Assembly: GCA_907163375.1 (NCBI GenBank)
Contig: CAJQUW010001045.1
Location: forward strand, 1 to 64,000
DNA length: 64,000 bases
Reading direction: 5' to 3'
Source: Prostheceraeus crozeri
Lineage: Eukaryota; Platyhelminthes; Polycladida; Euryleptidae
The notes under the pieces were generated by a model. It had not been told where the DNA came from, ran no database searches, and was given only the letters and a program-made list of their open reading frames with translations. The position numbers and the translations under genes are program-made. Positions 22,229 to 34,870 of this stretch are shown here, piece by piece (position 1 is the first letter of the stretch; every line of letters starts with the position of its first letter).

Positions 22229-25200
22229 GTAAGACAATTTGAAGGATCATTTACAGATACGTATTGATAATTATTACGTTTTGCTTTTTCATGTGTTTTT
22301 TGTTCCGGACCTCTCACATATTAGGACTTACTAATTAGACGAGAAGGGTGTCAAAGATTATTAATAAGTAAACATTTATTAATGCCGCTCATCAACATTG
22401 TGCATTTTGTCTTGAATGATTGCAAACCTAGTTATGCATGTCATTCCAATTGATGCAAAAATCGAAAATACCTAGCAACTTATATTCCGTATTAAATGAA
22501 TTGTCCTCTCCTTCCAGACATAGTTATTCAACGTCTATCATTCTATCATTCTCACTTCAAATCATAATTTGTAAATATCTCACTTCTGATTTCATTGTCA
22601 TTCTTGCAAATATGTCATTTTATGTACTCGATACTTGTCAATGCACAACCTATACTTTTGTTATAACCTGATCAACGTGTTTTCATGCATTGGAAATATA
22701 CGATTCTGATATTCTGATATGATGAAATTATGCGCTGTGATGTGGTTTGGAAGTCGAATGGATGTGTTAATAAGGAAAAAGGATAGAAATTAGCAAAAGG
22801 GAAGTTGTGTCATTATAGGACTTAATGAACATTCGAAATTCCATTACACTGAAATTCCGCACCATGTAGCACCCATTATCTTCACAACTAGGAAAATGTT
22901 TTGGTGACAGCATTGTCTGCTTGCCCTAAAACGATATAACATTTACCATGCATCCATTTTCATAAGGGAACGGCATACCTGTAAAAATGATGCTAACGTT
23001 TTGAAATTACGTGACCGAGCAGTTTCATGGTCACACATTGAAATGTAATTCTCAAAAATTCTTTTATATGTCATTAAAGAGCCCACCGAGGTGTCACACA
23101 TGACACACTTCAAAAGGAAAATAGATCTCCATTGACTGAGTAGCAGTCATGCTAACAGCAAAAATGAAATTCCATTACCGCTTCGCCCGCCCCAATAACG
23201 AACGCGGAATCTTGAAGATTTGATAAATTTAGTGACTTGTTACTCAGTTAACATTCCTCCAATAAGTAAATGTTGCGAATCCAGTTATTTGGATATGCAT
23301 TGTGTCAAAAATGCATAGAAAATCAACAGCTCAATAATCAAAATCGATGTGAAATTATTCAAGTTGACATCTCTTTAGTGACAACATAACGACTACGTAG
23401 CCTACCAATAAATATAGCGTCACACATACAATGAGAATTATTTATTGATTTAAAACGGCCCTTTCTCAATTTCAGCCCTGGCAACATTACTATAACAAAA
23501 ACTGCACCAGCTCGGCCAAAGTAGTAGACAATGGAAAGAAAATTATGATGGCAAGCCGTGATAAAAGGCACTGCCAACAAACTATGCAATAGGAAACATT
23601 GCACATAGAATTATTCATGAATGACTTCATCTATATTCTTTCATGAATTACTTTGGCAGTAATCAGCGGACTGGTTTTGTCTGAAAGAACATGTTTAGGA
23701 TTTTTATTCTACTCGAAAAATCATATGTGATCAGAGTTTATTGAATAATGTAGTACAGGAGTCAAACAAATACTACAGTTTTGTATTCAATTTGAATCAA
23801 ATTTCGTTAAAGTTGCATTATTTCTGTGAATTAATTGGATCCACTGGCTCTACCTTGCAATATTTTTTAACATAGAGCAAGCTACTCTGTGATTATTTGG
23901 TAATGAAACGAGTAATTGATCTCCTTTGGAGGGTCTATGGGTTGGAGATTTTTAATCATTGTCTATAGGGACGAGAGGGAGCACTCACGTTCGTCCCGCA
24001 GCCTCAACAAGTAACAATGTAGTTGCCAGAGCAGCATCGCCTTTCCTTGTTTCATCCCTCATCAACAACTACCAACATCCCTCATTTAAGTAAAATGGGC
24101 CATAAATCGACTATTTTCTATACACGTCTGTAATAACGTGAACACGTGCTCCTGTCAAACAAAATGACAGCCATATACTAGGGACATTCGCACTAAGTAC
24201 CTAGTTGTTGATGTTCAATGGCTGTTGTGATTACATCCATAGACATCTGATTAATAAATGTAGTTGATAAATGGATTAATTGATGTAATCCGATGTCTAT
24301 CACTACATCAATCACCTACAATGTATAATTCAGAGTCGCGACATAATAAACGCAAAAGCACTAAAAATTAGAACAGCAGTTACTTTTATTATAAACTCGC
24401 GCTGTCTTTCAACAATTTTTCGTGTGATGTCAGAAAAGAATGACTCCTCAAAAAGAATCATAGTCTAGGAAATTTAAGTCAAAAAATAGCCGTAGTTGGA
24501 ATAATAATTAATTGAGTTTGGTGTTATTGTTTAATTACCTACTTGCAAATTCAATGAACTTTTTAAATATTATGATATATCGTGTAACAAGTATCAGCTG
24601 AGATGATCCTTTCGTAGTTGAAATGTCCACAGTCTTGAAGTTCTAAACGTGTTTATGTTTTTTGGCCGTTTATCACTGTCACAGTAGTTCGTTCATAATT
24701 CAACGAGCTATTTTTTTAGTGATGACCAGTGAAACTCTGACAAGCGCATATTTGTCACAGTTGCTTTTGCCTCGACTTAATCGGCATAATTGGTAGTCAG
24801 CACATCACCGTCTTCTCACGAGATGTGGTCGAACACCGAAACAGCCACGCAGACGTCGTCCGAAGATGCCTGGATCGGTTGTTAGCCCTACCCTGCTAGT
24901 TAGTAGGTATTTTGGGTAATCCCTAACTTGAAAGTCTGGGTATTACCCAGATACGTTATAACAGTTGTGGGTGGTAGCAGTATTGGACTGAAATAGGAAA
25001 CCCAACTTCCTAATCCGTGGTGAGTTCCACTATTCCTAGAAGTTACAGCCTGCAGGTGCGCCAGCTAAGTTGTATAATTGTGTCACAGAGATTTTTCAGT
25101 TTAAGCTGGAAAGGAAATATAATTAGCGAATGTCTCAGCCAGTGTCATTTGCCTATAATCCTATCGCTATCTTAGTTCCTATAAAATCCGGAGCCGCGAC

Positions 25201-26599
25201 TTACCATTTGGCCGTATATTTTCGTAGATCGAAGATTTGGCGACCCGCGCACTCTAGCCATCGTGAGCTTACTTATTGCATTTATAATAAAATTTTATAT
25301 TCTAACAAGAATATTATTTATTGTTTCATCTTATGTTTGTATATACTTTTACCCAGAACCCACCCAGAAACCTATGAAATTGGAAACCAAACCTCCAGAT
25401 ATATATCAGTGTGGCAGACAGGCAGGAGTTCTCGAGTAAGTCATCAATTTTTTTTCTCACTCTACTTATATTTACACAGTACTTTTTTTTTCATTACCTA
25501 CCATTTGAATATTTTCAACATTTACATTTTTGTTTTATTCTTATTTTTCACATTGGTTTTACTTACTGAATGGTTTGATTTGTGATTTAATTCATTATTA
25601 ACTGTGTTTCGCCTAAGGTTAGCCCTTGCCAATTTGATTACAATATAGACATTATGTCTACATGTTATGTACATTAACATGCCTCCACCCAATAGAACGA
25701 CGCAAATGCTCCCAGTAATTAGTAAGCAAATAAGTTGACCTATTTACAATTTTATCTCCACACCGATGTTCAATGTATTTACGTTATCTACTGATTATAA
25801 ATTTATTATCAACAAACAACACCGTCACATATTGTTTCAACAGATTGATAACAATTTGGCAACCACAAGCTATTGTTTCCGCTCAAAAAATTGCAAAATA
25901 CACGCCGTCACGACGATTCAGATTCTTGAGCTGTTGATTCTCATTGTGTGACTCTTACTTTATGCAAATAATCAACTACATGAAATTCACTTTTTTATAT
26001 TGTATTCCTGCTAAATGATTTATGTTTCCTTATTACGCTTTTTGGCTCTTTAGTAGTTCCCCACTCCTATAGCCTACCGTACATACTAATAACCGATTGC
26101 CATAAAATTTCAAGGCAAATTGCTATTTTTTCCATATAAATCAAGTTTTTATGTTGGAACGGTAGTTTCAAAATAACAGATGATTGGCTGGCCGAAGCCT
26201 TTGACATGATGAGGAAACCTGACAACGCACCGACTTTCACGTGCCATACTTCTCCTTTTCAAGCGCATTGTCTTCAATACGCTTGCGCTGTAATACTACC
26301 CTTTGGATTCGAAAAAATAATCCTATTTGTCGTAACGCGGTAGCTACCTTACGTCCCGAAATGTACAAGCAAAAACAATACGATTCGAAACTTGTACTAC
26401 GAATGGACTTCTTCTACAGGCAGACAACCTACCGTTCAACAAAATTGGTTGAGCATCACCAATATCGAATAGCAGCAAATTCAAACTGCCACGTATCGAC
26501 AACTAGCATTCATATAAATTACATCACAGATATCATCATACTAATGCAGTCATACAAGATATCCATTACTACTACAACATAGATTCTTATGTACATGTA
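22229..26599. other. Long non-coding stretch
   Basis: No convincing gene. Positions 24229 to 24300 hold an unusual set of crossing complementary words. Around 24800 to 25440 the base composition is less AT-rich, with a polyadenylation-like AATAAA, but no terminal repeat or protein could be confirmed. Open frames at 25130 and 26241 lack family motifs. Confidence 0.4.
24229..24300. repeat. Interleaved complementary words (pseudoknot order)
   Basis: GATTACATC (24229) and ATAGACATC (24239) are followed by GATGTAATC (24282) and GATGTCTAT (24292). The first pairs with the third and the second with the fourth, so the two stems cross rather than nest. Function unknown; it could be chance or the remnant of a small inverted-repeat element. 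Confidence 0.4.
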
Positions 26600-28315
26600 C
26601 ATGCCAAGGAGGTCTAGATATCTATAATTGTACAGGAGGCAGAATGACGCTTTCTGTGGGAGAGCTTCGAAGGCCTGTTACAGAGATAGGAACATATCAC
26701 AACACTGAATGAATTTGCAATGTTTTACAAGTTTTGTCGAATTTTTGTGTAAGCTGTGTATTATCTGCTCTCTTTCTCTGTCATTGAATCGAATGTGAAG
26801 ATCGGGAGAGATTTCATTCAAAATTTTCCTCATTTGAAAAATATGGAACCAGTGAATTCCGCAGCATTTGTATTTGCTGTTCAAAATAAGTGCAACGACT
26901 ACATTTTCTGTGAATACGTTAAGAACCAAAGGTAATTGCTTTCTTTCAATGCTCGATGGAAAACATGCCAAAAACGTCAAAACAGCTATTTTAGGAGCAT
27001 GTTTTGTATCCTCTTGCAAATCGACGATGTCTTACCACACACCTGCGATTTTGCATTTACTACCTAAGAATATCAGAGTCAATTTTTTTGTGACATTCTG
27101 TGATCCGATGGTTGCGAATGTTCTTCATCAGATATTTCGGATGACAAAGAAGGTATAATCGAACATCAGTCGGATGCCTTATTTTCCAAGATGAACTCGG
27201 ATCACAAGGAAGATTTTCATATAACAATGCTTGTCATATTGTGGCATGGTAATCACATATCAAGGCTTTCGCTCGTCCTCACATTCTGAAATGACTTTTA
27301 TCAAAGCTATGAGTTGAGTATAAAAATTCAGCCTTCAAGGTAAGAAAACAGGCATCAGTCTTGCTGCTGAAGACTTTTCTCCAATCAACTGACTTATCAT
27401 GAGAACAAGGATTGCCCGGGCAGGCTTGATCGTCTTCGGAATACCCGATCAGATCGTTTCCACGCAAACGTATTGAAGGTTTGACATATGTCTTGTCGAA
27501 TATGATTACCAAATCTTTTTGTATGCCATGCAACTCAGAGGAGATGTTAAGCGTCTCACGAACGTCATCGGTAGACCCAAACCCTGAGATATTGCAACTT
27601 TTTTTCAAAATATCGGGATGCGGAAGATGTAGGTATTGTCTTAATGTTGAATACCTTGCACGATAACAAGAAATAACTGAGTTACAACCGTCGTAGTAGA
27701 AGAATATCGATTAGTATTGAATGACAAATTTGATAACTGTCAATTAGGAAATAGAGTTGATCAGTTTGGAAGTTTTTATGTTGAAGGACAATATGCTTAG
27801 TTTTATCGCTTACGAGGTGACATGATTTTTGTGTGATTAATAATTGCTTCGAGATGAGACCATCTTTAAAGATGTAGTGGTCTGACACTGGGTGGATCTT
27901 TTATTCTAAAAATCGTGCCTATTTTGTCATGAAATTTCCCCTCGATGGCCAACTTTTCCAGCAGATTCGAATACTTTTTGTCATTGTCACAGTAGTAGGA
28001 ATGTAATCAATCCAACGTTTTCCATGAAGCGTTTTTCCTGGTGCGTGGCATACTGAGATATAGGGAAAGCCATTCGATTTATGATTAGCCTTGTTCCAGT
28101 GAACACTGCATTTATTCATCATCAAGAATGAATGAAGTAACTGTGACCCTGCTTTGACAATGCAAGATAAATTCCAAAACTTTATTGCTTTAGCATGCAG
28201 AAGCAAGTAGAATTTGAACCATCCTATCTCTGTAACAGGCCTTTGAAGCTTTTCCACAATAATCGTCATTCTGCCTCATGTACAATTATAGATATCTAGA
28301 CTTCCTTGGTACATG
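26600..28315 (-). mobile_element. Degenerate P-like transposon with ~90-bp inverted ends
   Basis: The outer ends 26600-26691 and 28222-28315 are inverted copies sharing TCTAGATATCTATAATTGTA, GGCAGAATGACG and GGCCTGTTACAGAGATAGGA. Between them the minus strand holds a P-element-type transposase in pieces: DKTYVKPSIRLRGNDLIGYS, then in a second frame KPARAILVLMISQLIG and ARLMPVF, then YTQLIALIKVISECED, HPKYLMKNIRN, and last LQEDTKHAPKIAVL with LVLNVFTENVVVAL. These follow the order of P transposases (RNase H-like core, then the LKNIRN block, then the C-terminal region). No THAP domain was seen. Multiple frame changes make it inactive. The inverted ends are about three times as long as the 31 bp known from the Drosophila P element. 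Confidence 0.7.
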
Positions 28316-28943
28316 CAATCAACCATTCGCTCAGAAATCTATGCTCCAACACTGCTAACTCACACATAGATATAAAAGTTCAACTCAATGTCCAACACTT
28401 CCCATTTGTACGTTCTCTTCCGCAATGAGGTTTTGATTACATCCGTCTTGCATCTCAAATTGCTTTTGGAATAAATTGATGTTTGAAATATTTGTTGAAT
28501 AATCACAGAGTCAGAAGCAATAATAATGGTATCATTCCGATGGATTTATTGACTCTCTATGTGATCATTCCAATCAGTCATTCTCACTTAACAAGGAACA
28601 CAGCTGTTCGTGATTGTATTTTATATTTCTATCAAATCTCTTTTCTTGGATAATTGTGGCTTTCTGACCCTGTAAAATGTCAGAAAAAACATTTTTCCTC
28701 TCAATGATTTTCCATATTGGTAGATATCACATACCTTAAAAGTGGTCTTCGCATATGGATGACGTGCTCTTTGTGCCGATAGCAGCCGATGTAGTCAGTT
28801 TTGAGCTTTTGAATATGCTGAATGACCGCTTCATGTAGAGAATGATAGTGGACAGTGCAGCATCTTTTTGTCTTTGAAGGCTCTGTCCCATTTGTTTATG
28901 AGATGTTTTAGTGACGATTTCACCCAGGGCTTATCGTCACTAC
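28316..28943. other. Non-coding stretch with a dispersed repeat
   Basis: The only recognisable content is a roughly 185-bp repeat at 28570 to 28755, which recurs in the same orientation at 50228 to 50395 next to the Penelope-like arm. No coding potential was found. Confidence 0.5.
28570..28755 (+). repeat. Dispersed ~185-bp repeat, copy 1
   Basis: Shared words with the copy at 50228 include CATTCTCACTT, CAAGGAACACAGCTGTT, TTTCTATCAAATCT and TTGGATAATTGTG, in the same order and spacing. It has no protein content. It may be a piece of an uncharacterised non-autonomous element. Confidence 0.65.
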
Positions 28944-29500
28944 TCAATTTGACAAATTTAGTAAAAGGAAATGATTACAAAATATGCTTGATATCGATCC
29001 AAGTAACGTACGTGTAGCCGTATTGACATCACTCTCCATTAAAGTGTCTTGCAGAATGGAAGCAGAATGCAGAGCTTGTTGGAACGAAGGGCAGATAGAA
29101 GGCGACGTCAGACGAAATTGAATTTTCTTAGTAGTCGGAATAGGCTTCATTGCTGAGGTAGGACAAAAGATGACTTTGTGGTCAGACCTATCAATAGGAG
29201 GAAAACTCCTTCGCTGCGAGATAACTCTTTGAGTCACTGACAACATGATCGAGTTGCGCGTCACCTCGGATTGGCCCGACGAAAAGAGAGGTTTTATCAA
29301 TAATGGAGTTCAAAATGTCGACATCATTGCTGAGACCGTTGAAGTCCCCGCAGATAAAGAAATTGCGCAGCAATTGAACTCGTCTAGTGTGAGACAATGT
29401 CAATTAATGCATCAAGAACCACAGCATGGTAAGGAGAAGTGTTCCAGTAAGGAAGATAGATCACTATCACCATAATCTTGGATGGATTGAAGATAGACAC
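28944..29500 (-). pseudogene. LINE endonuclease fragment
   Basis: The minus strand carries the end of an apurinic-type LINE endonuclease: FFICGDFNGLSNDVDILNSI, then DAQLDHVVSDSKSY and, in another frame, RSDHKVIFCPT. The GDFNG, DHVVSD and SDH motifs are the diagnostic active-site segments. The reverse transcriptase is absent and there is at least one frameshift. This is a dead fragment from a different LINE from the one that follows at 29.8 kb. Confidence 0.7.
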
Positions 29501-29540
29501 ATTACCTCACTTTTACAGTCTCCCAGATTGAGGCGTAGAC

Positions 29541-29785
29541 AGGGTGTTCGGAAAGTCACTGTGCATTGAAAATACTGTATATGCATCTTTTTATGTTTCT
29601 TCCCTATGAAAAATAACATAGTCCTCCAGTGACTGGGGCCTATTCATTCATTGACTGTGGACATGCGAACACTAGAAGAACGCATCTTTATGATCAAGCC
29701 TGTTTTTCACAACAAGGATAAAAGCACGGATGCTTTAAAACAGCAATTTACAGGGTGCGGCATTAAAAACGTGAATAAATTTTAA
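29541..29785 (+). mobile_element. 5' end fragment of a mariner-like element
   Basis: It begins with AGGGTGTTCGGAAAGTCACT, which resembles the terminal repeat of mariner-like elements. From an ATG at 29663 a 40-codon frame follows (MRTLEERIFMIKPVFHNKDK and so on), resembling the first helices of such transposases, before a stop at 29785. A second AGGGTGCGGC-type word occurs at about 29750. The rest of the element is absent. The identification is tentative. Confidence 0.45.
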
Positions 29786-30287
29786 GTCAGCGTAACTTTC
29801 TAATTATCCAACAGAAATTACGAATAAGGTCTCATTTTGAAGCCAATACACACTGTCTCGTAATTGTCTCGTAACGTGGTGAACGGTTGCGTCTCGCGTG
29901 CATTCTGCGGAATTTTGCCATCTTTTGGTGCTCTGAATTCCATTACATCGTATAGTGGAGATATTTATATCAAATTGCTCGTCGTTCTTCGGTCGTCGTC
30001 ATAGTGGTGAAATCATCCTTATTCATCATCTGTATCCAGCATCGTCGTTTTTGTGGAAATCATCAGCTTCGAGAGTGTCTGCCTTTGCATGTCTGTCCGC
30101 GGACCTACGTCACAATAACATCGTCCCTCGCGTGCACTGGATTTCGGAATTCTCGGATTTGGTACAAGCACTCTCAAGATTTCGTCATTGTTGTGGTAGT
30201 CGTGTGGACTGTGTCACGAACTAATCATCAACAGAGCCAGGTTCGAATCCCTTTTGCTGGAAATCATATCTTCATAGTTTTGAGACT

Positions 30288-31039
30288 ATGACTTCTGTCA
30301 ATGATATCATCAATATGTCGGAAGAAGAACTCAACAAAACAAACAAGGTGAACAAGAGAGATTTTATTAAAACTGTACTGGAGCTTCGTGCAAGATTGAT
30401 CACGGACACTGATGTGTCACTCTTCACGTCAAGCCAAAGGACAGACGAAAGTATTATGGAGAGTCTGTTGATGAAGTATATGCAACCATTACTGTCGAAA
30501 ATCGACTCAGTTCTGTCAAGCGTGCATGAAATCAAGAAAGAGAACGAAAATTTGAAAGCGAAATGCAATGAGCTTCAGGCTTCTCGTGAAGCATTCCGAG
30601 AAGAATTTATCGAAGAAGCAGAACAGAGGCTCAGGAAAAGGGAGTTCTTGATTATATCGGCAATTCCCGAAAAGCCCGAAGGCACAGTCGAAGAAAGAAG
30701 GTCACATGACACGCAAGCCATCAAGGACATTGCAAGAGAGCTCGGCTGTCTTGATTCATCCTTTGATATTTCACAGGTTTCAAGAGTTGGGAAGATTAAG
30801 AGGAATGGATCGAGACTGCTCAGGTTCAAATGCACCAACTCAGACCGTCCATGCTGCGGAATTCTAAAGAACTGAAAAATTCAAATTCCTGGAAGAGTGC
30901 ATACGTGAAGCCTGATTTGACCTATCAACAAAGAATGCATAGAAAATCACTGCTGGAAGAACTCAAGAAGCGCCGCGAAAACGGCGAAGATGTGAAGATC
31001 AAACACAATCGAATCATATCAGCTTCGGATTTTCATTAA
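30288..31039 (+). pseudogene. LINE ORF1 protein (coiled coil, RRM-like)
   Basis: RNA-binding ORF1 of the surrounding LINE. A coiled coil (LSKIDSVLSSVHEIKKENEN) is followed by an RRM-like domain with EFLIISAIPEKPEGTVEERR and ISQVSRVGKIK. Its end is in another frame (AYVKPDLTYQQRMHRKSLLE, then ELKKRRENGEDVKIKHNRII), as in the C-terminal domain of such proteins. The frame change lies near 30850. The arrangement is typical of CR1/L2 and L1-like ORF1 proteins. ORF2 starts 24 bases after its end. Confidence 0.7.
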
Positions 31040-31462
31040 AGTTTTTACCGAACTCCTGTACCATGCCAAATTTTATGCTATTTAATGCGCGTTCTTTGCT
31101 CTCAAAATTGGACGAATTTAATGTTGCTGTACAGTTGAAATCCCCGAACATCATCGGCATAACAGAAACGTGGCTGAATTCGTCAGTGGAATCCGCCATT
31201 ATTCAGATTCCCAGATATACAGTGTGCATGCAGGTCAGATCGCAGTTTCCGTCGAGGCGGTGGCGTGGTAGTATACGTACGAGATAATATTAATTTCGAA
31301 GTCATCGATAACAGCCTGATGACCCCGGCAGACGTTGAAAGTATTGTACTTGACTTGAAGTCGATTTGTATCATCTGCATCTGTATTTATATCCCACCCT
31401 CAATATCAGTCTTCAATTTAAGACAAATTCATGACTGGTTGGTTACTTTGATTGACAGTTTC

Positions 31463-34400
31463 ACTCACTCACTCAATCCATTTAGCGTCGATTGCTCCAA
31501 CTTGATTGGGTCCGACGATTTCTCCTTATGGCTCCTCGCCACTTCTCCCGATCGAGGGCATCGTTGGTACCAGTCAGAGTAGTCGCAGATCTTCGTCGAC
31601 ACTGTTTCTCCATGACTTCTTGGGTCGGCCGGCTGGTCTTCGCCCTGCCACGTCAATGGATTGCACTCGCCTGGTCCAACAGCTGTCATTCATTCTGGTG
31701 ACATGCCCGAACCAACGCAGACGCCTTCTCCTTAAGACGTCGCCAATTTCCTCTATCCCGAGCCTTCTTCTCACTTCCTCATTTGAGATCCGATCTTGAG
31801 GAGAGACACCACACATCCAACGCGCCATTCTCATGTCGTTGACTTCAAGCCGCCTTACAGATTCCTTCGTCATGGCCCACGTTTCGCTGCCGTACAACAT
31901 ACAATTTCTGACACATGCTTCGTAAATCTTTGCCTTTGTTCTTAAATTTGGTGCTTTGGTTGTCAAAAAGCGTGAGAGTTCTCTGAACTTGCTCCAACCA
32001 CATCGAATCCGAGTCTGTACTGCAGCGACAGCACCCCCGCCTTCGTCCAGCATGTCCCCAAGGTAACAAAAATTCTTAACTGCTTGCAACCGGTCACCGT
32101 CAACCTCCAAGTGAGCGCTGACCGAGTCATTAGTGGGCTGCACCAGGCTGCCACGACAACGGCCACACACGTAATTCGTCAAGGCTCTCAGACTGCCAGT
32201 TACACCACTGCACCGCTTATGCGTCCAACCATTGCAGGAAGTGCACAAGATTGAGTTGGCACCGACACCATGCTGGCAGGTTGTGCAGGGATACGCCGCA
32301 GGCATTACGGAAGCGTTGAATTCGGAGCTGCAACGCATGACTTTGGACTTCTCAATATTGACGACTAAACCTTTCTCGGCAAGGGCATCTTTCCATACAG
32401 CAATCTTGGCAGACAGTTGCTCACTCGTTTCCGCAATGAGGAGGAGATCGTCAGCGTACAGAACTTCCCAAGGTAAGCCTTCCCTTACATTCTCAGTCAC
32501 AACATCCAGGGTAATTGCAAAAAGCAGCGGACTGAGCACGGAACCTTGATGGACCCCCTCAGTGACCTCGAACCGATCGCTGGAAGACAATCCCCACCTG
32601 ACAATCGATTGGGAATTCTCGAAGAGCACCATCACAGCGTTCACTAACCACTCTTCCACTCCTGCACGCCTCAGATCCCATTGCACTACCGATCGGGGAA
32701 CCTTGTCAAAAGCCTTTTCCAGGTCGATGAAGGCCATGTGGAGATCTTTCTCCTTTGAAGGTGTTGCTCTTGTAGCTGTCGAACAATAAAAATTGCGTCT
32801 GTGGTCCCTTTGCCTGGACTGAAGCCGAATTGCATCTCGTTAATTCGAACGGCATCACGTATCCTCCTCTCCAGCACACGCTCGAAGATCTTCATAACGC
32901 TGTCCAGGAGCTTTATTGCCCTATACGAGCCACACATCATTGGATCACCTTCGCCTTTGTAGATCGGAACTAATATGCTCAGCTGCCAATCAGTAGGCAC
33001 CACGTTGTCTGTCAATATTGCGTTGAATAGGTCAAGTATCCAGTCAATACCTGTCGGACCTGAAGCCTCTACCATCTCAGCCACGATACCAGAAGGACCC
33101 GATGCTTTTCCTTTGCGACTTTTCATGACAGCATCAGCTATCTCTTCCCTAGACAATTGACACGGGGGACCCGCTACTGGAGATGCACCATCATCATTGT
33201 ACAACCGAGTTCCTGTGTTCAATAGTCGACTCATGTACGTGTACCAAAGACCACTGACAGCTCTTTCACTACAAAGAAGCATACCATCCTCACTTTTCAT
33301 TACTGTTGGAGCTACCAGATCTTCGCTCTCCTGACACATCCTTTTCGCGACTTTAAAGATGGATTGGTCGAACTGATTCAGCTCGAGCTCCTCTGTCAGT
33401 TCACTCAGTCTTGCTTGTTGGGCTTCCCACACCGCTCTGCGCGCCGCTCGCCTGGCATTCCTGTATTGCTCGCGATGAAGCTCACATCCGGACCGACGCC
33501 ACCTTGCGAAGCACGCCCGCTTCTCTTCGATTGCCTTGTCGACAGTGTCATTCCACCACCAAGTTTCTTTTGCCCTTGGAGGACCCTTTGTACGACCACA
33601 AATTCGTTCGGTTTCTTCCAACCATGCGTTTCTCATTACGGTCCATTTCTCTTGGACAGTGACTGCTTGGAGATACTCGTCATTCCTCCCTCGCACGCTC
33701 TCAGCAAAGGCAAGCCGTACACTCACTTTCTTTAGTTCCCACACCTTCAGTTTCGGCATGACCCTCCGTTTCGCTCGTCGCTTGATCTTCACATGCATGT
33801 CTGCAACCAAAAGGCGATGCTGTTGCACACATTCTTCATTAGGAATCACTTTCACATTCGTCACAAGACGGCGATCACTTTTGCGTTACATGAAGTAGTC
33901 GATCTGGCTTTTGTGCCCACCGGATTCATACGTTACAAGATGATGGTCTTTCTTGCGGAAGTAGGTATTGCACACCACCAAATCGAACATGTCGCACGTC
34001 TCCAGAATGGCCTCTCCTTCAGTGTTACGGGAGCCAAATCCCATTCCGCCATGTACACCTTCGTAGCCACTTGAGTCTCTCCCAACATGACCGTTCAGGT
34101 CGCCACCGATGATGATTGTCTCCTCACTGTTTATGGAGCTCAACACTTCATGCAAATTCTGCCAGAACTCTTCCTTTTCCTCCGCACTCCGACCCACTTG
34201 TGGTGCGTAGGCACTGATGACGTTGAAGTGTCGGCCGGCCATGTGCATTCTCATAAGGAGGAGGCGGTCATTTATTCGAACGATGCGCGACACGAATTCA
34301 AGGAGATCTTCACAAACAAGTACTCCGACTCCACCGTATCCGTCGTGACTTCCATTCCACATAAACTTATATCTTGAGCCGAGGGGACCCAGCCACCTAG

Positions 34401-34870
34401 CACTCTTGCCTTTCCATCTGGTCTCCTGAACACAGCAGATGGCAATCCGTCTTCTGCGCAATGTCTCCGCGATCTCACCACTTCTTCCAGACATGGAACC
34501 CACATTCCAGGATCCCACTCTGAGATGTTCCACCTTCTGTTTCCTCCGCGACCCATCAGGTACATGACCATCATCCACAGCCGCATCAGAAATACCTTCT
34601 CCCATCCTTCTGTTTGTCGTAGGCCGATGGAGTAGCCCACGGGGTACACGGGGCTGTACCCTGCCCATATTGTTATTCAAAGCCATAAGGATTTTTGGAG
34701 CAAAATTTTCCAGCCGGATGCCCTTCCTGACGCCAACCCTTTCTGTCTGGGTGGGACCCATAGCCTTGCTAAAAACAACCTACCAAGGCAGTAGGGGCTT
34801 TGTTTAGAGTGCCTTCTCCAGACAAGTTTACCTCAAAAGGACCCGTGGACGTACAACCAGCGCCCCCTGA
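31463..34870 (-). mobile_element. RTE-like LINE, nearly whole, with 15-bp target duplication
   Basis: A 3.4-kb LINE inserted antisense into the CR1/L2-like element. The 15-bp TTGATTGACAGTTTC occurs on both sides (31448-31462 and 34871-34885). The 3' end, at the left, is a TGAG-unit tail, a hallmark of RTE-type LINEs, which end in short tandem repeats rather than poly-A. A single endonuclease/reverse-transcriptase frame fills it. Because it interrupts an otherwise readable endonuclease, it is the younger of the two. Confidence 0.9.
31574..34761 (-). pseudogene. RTE-like endonuclease/reverse transcriptase, two lesions
   Basis: The endonuclease (34.6 to 33.9 kb) has LRVGSWNVGSMSGRSGEI, CVQETRWKG, IIIGGDLNGHVG and KSQIDYFM. 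The middle part has ETWWWNDTVDKAIEEKR and RKGKASGPSGIVAEM. The reverse transcriptase has AFIDLEKAFDKVPR, GVHQGSVLSPLLF and EVLYADDLLLIAE. A Cys/His finger (CTTCQHGVGANSILCTSC, then WTHKRC and CGRC) sits between the palm and the thumb, followed by LYGSETWAMT and RWFGHVTRM. The only breaks I see are one in-frame TAA at about 33886 and a one-base deletion near 32730. Catalytic motifs are intact. The start near 34761 is uncertain. Confidence 0.85.

Noticed and set aside
24800-25440. Possible solo long terminal repeat (polyadenylation-like signal, a primer-site-like TTTGGCGACCCGC)
   Set aside because: No matching second repeat, no clear TG/CA borders and no retroelement protein nearby. The evidence is too thin.
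25130-25585. 151-codon open frame rich in F, L, Y and I
   Set aside because: The hydrophobic composition follows from TTT/TTA-rich DNA; no domain, signal peptide logic or neighbour supports a gene.
30180-30265. tRNA-like B-box GGTTCGAATCC with a weak A-box upstream
   Set aside because: No acceptor, D or anticodon stem could be folded around it, and it lies in the leader of a LINE. Not called as a tRNA or SINE head.
29955-30291. Two overlapping open frames before LINE ORF1
   Set aside because: They lie in the presumed 5' leader of the LINE and show no conserved motif.
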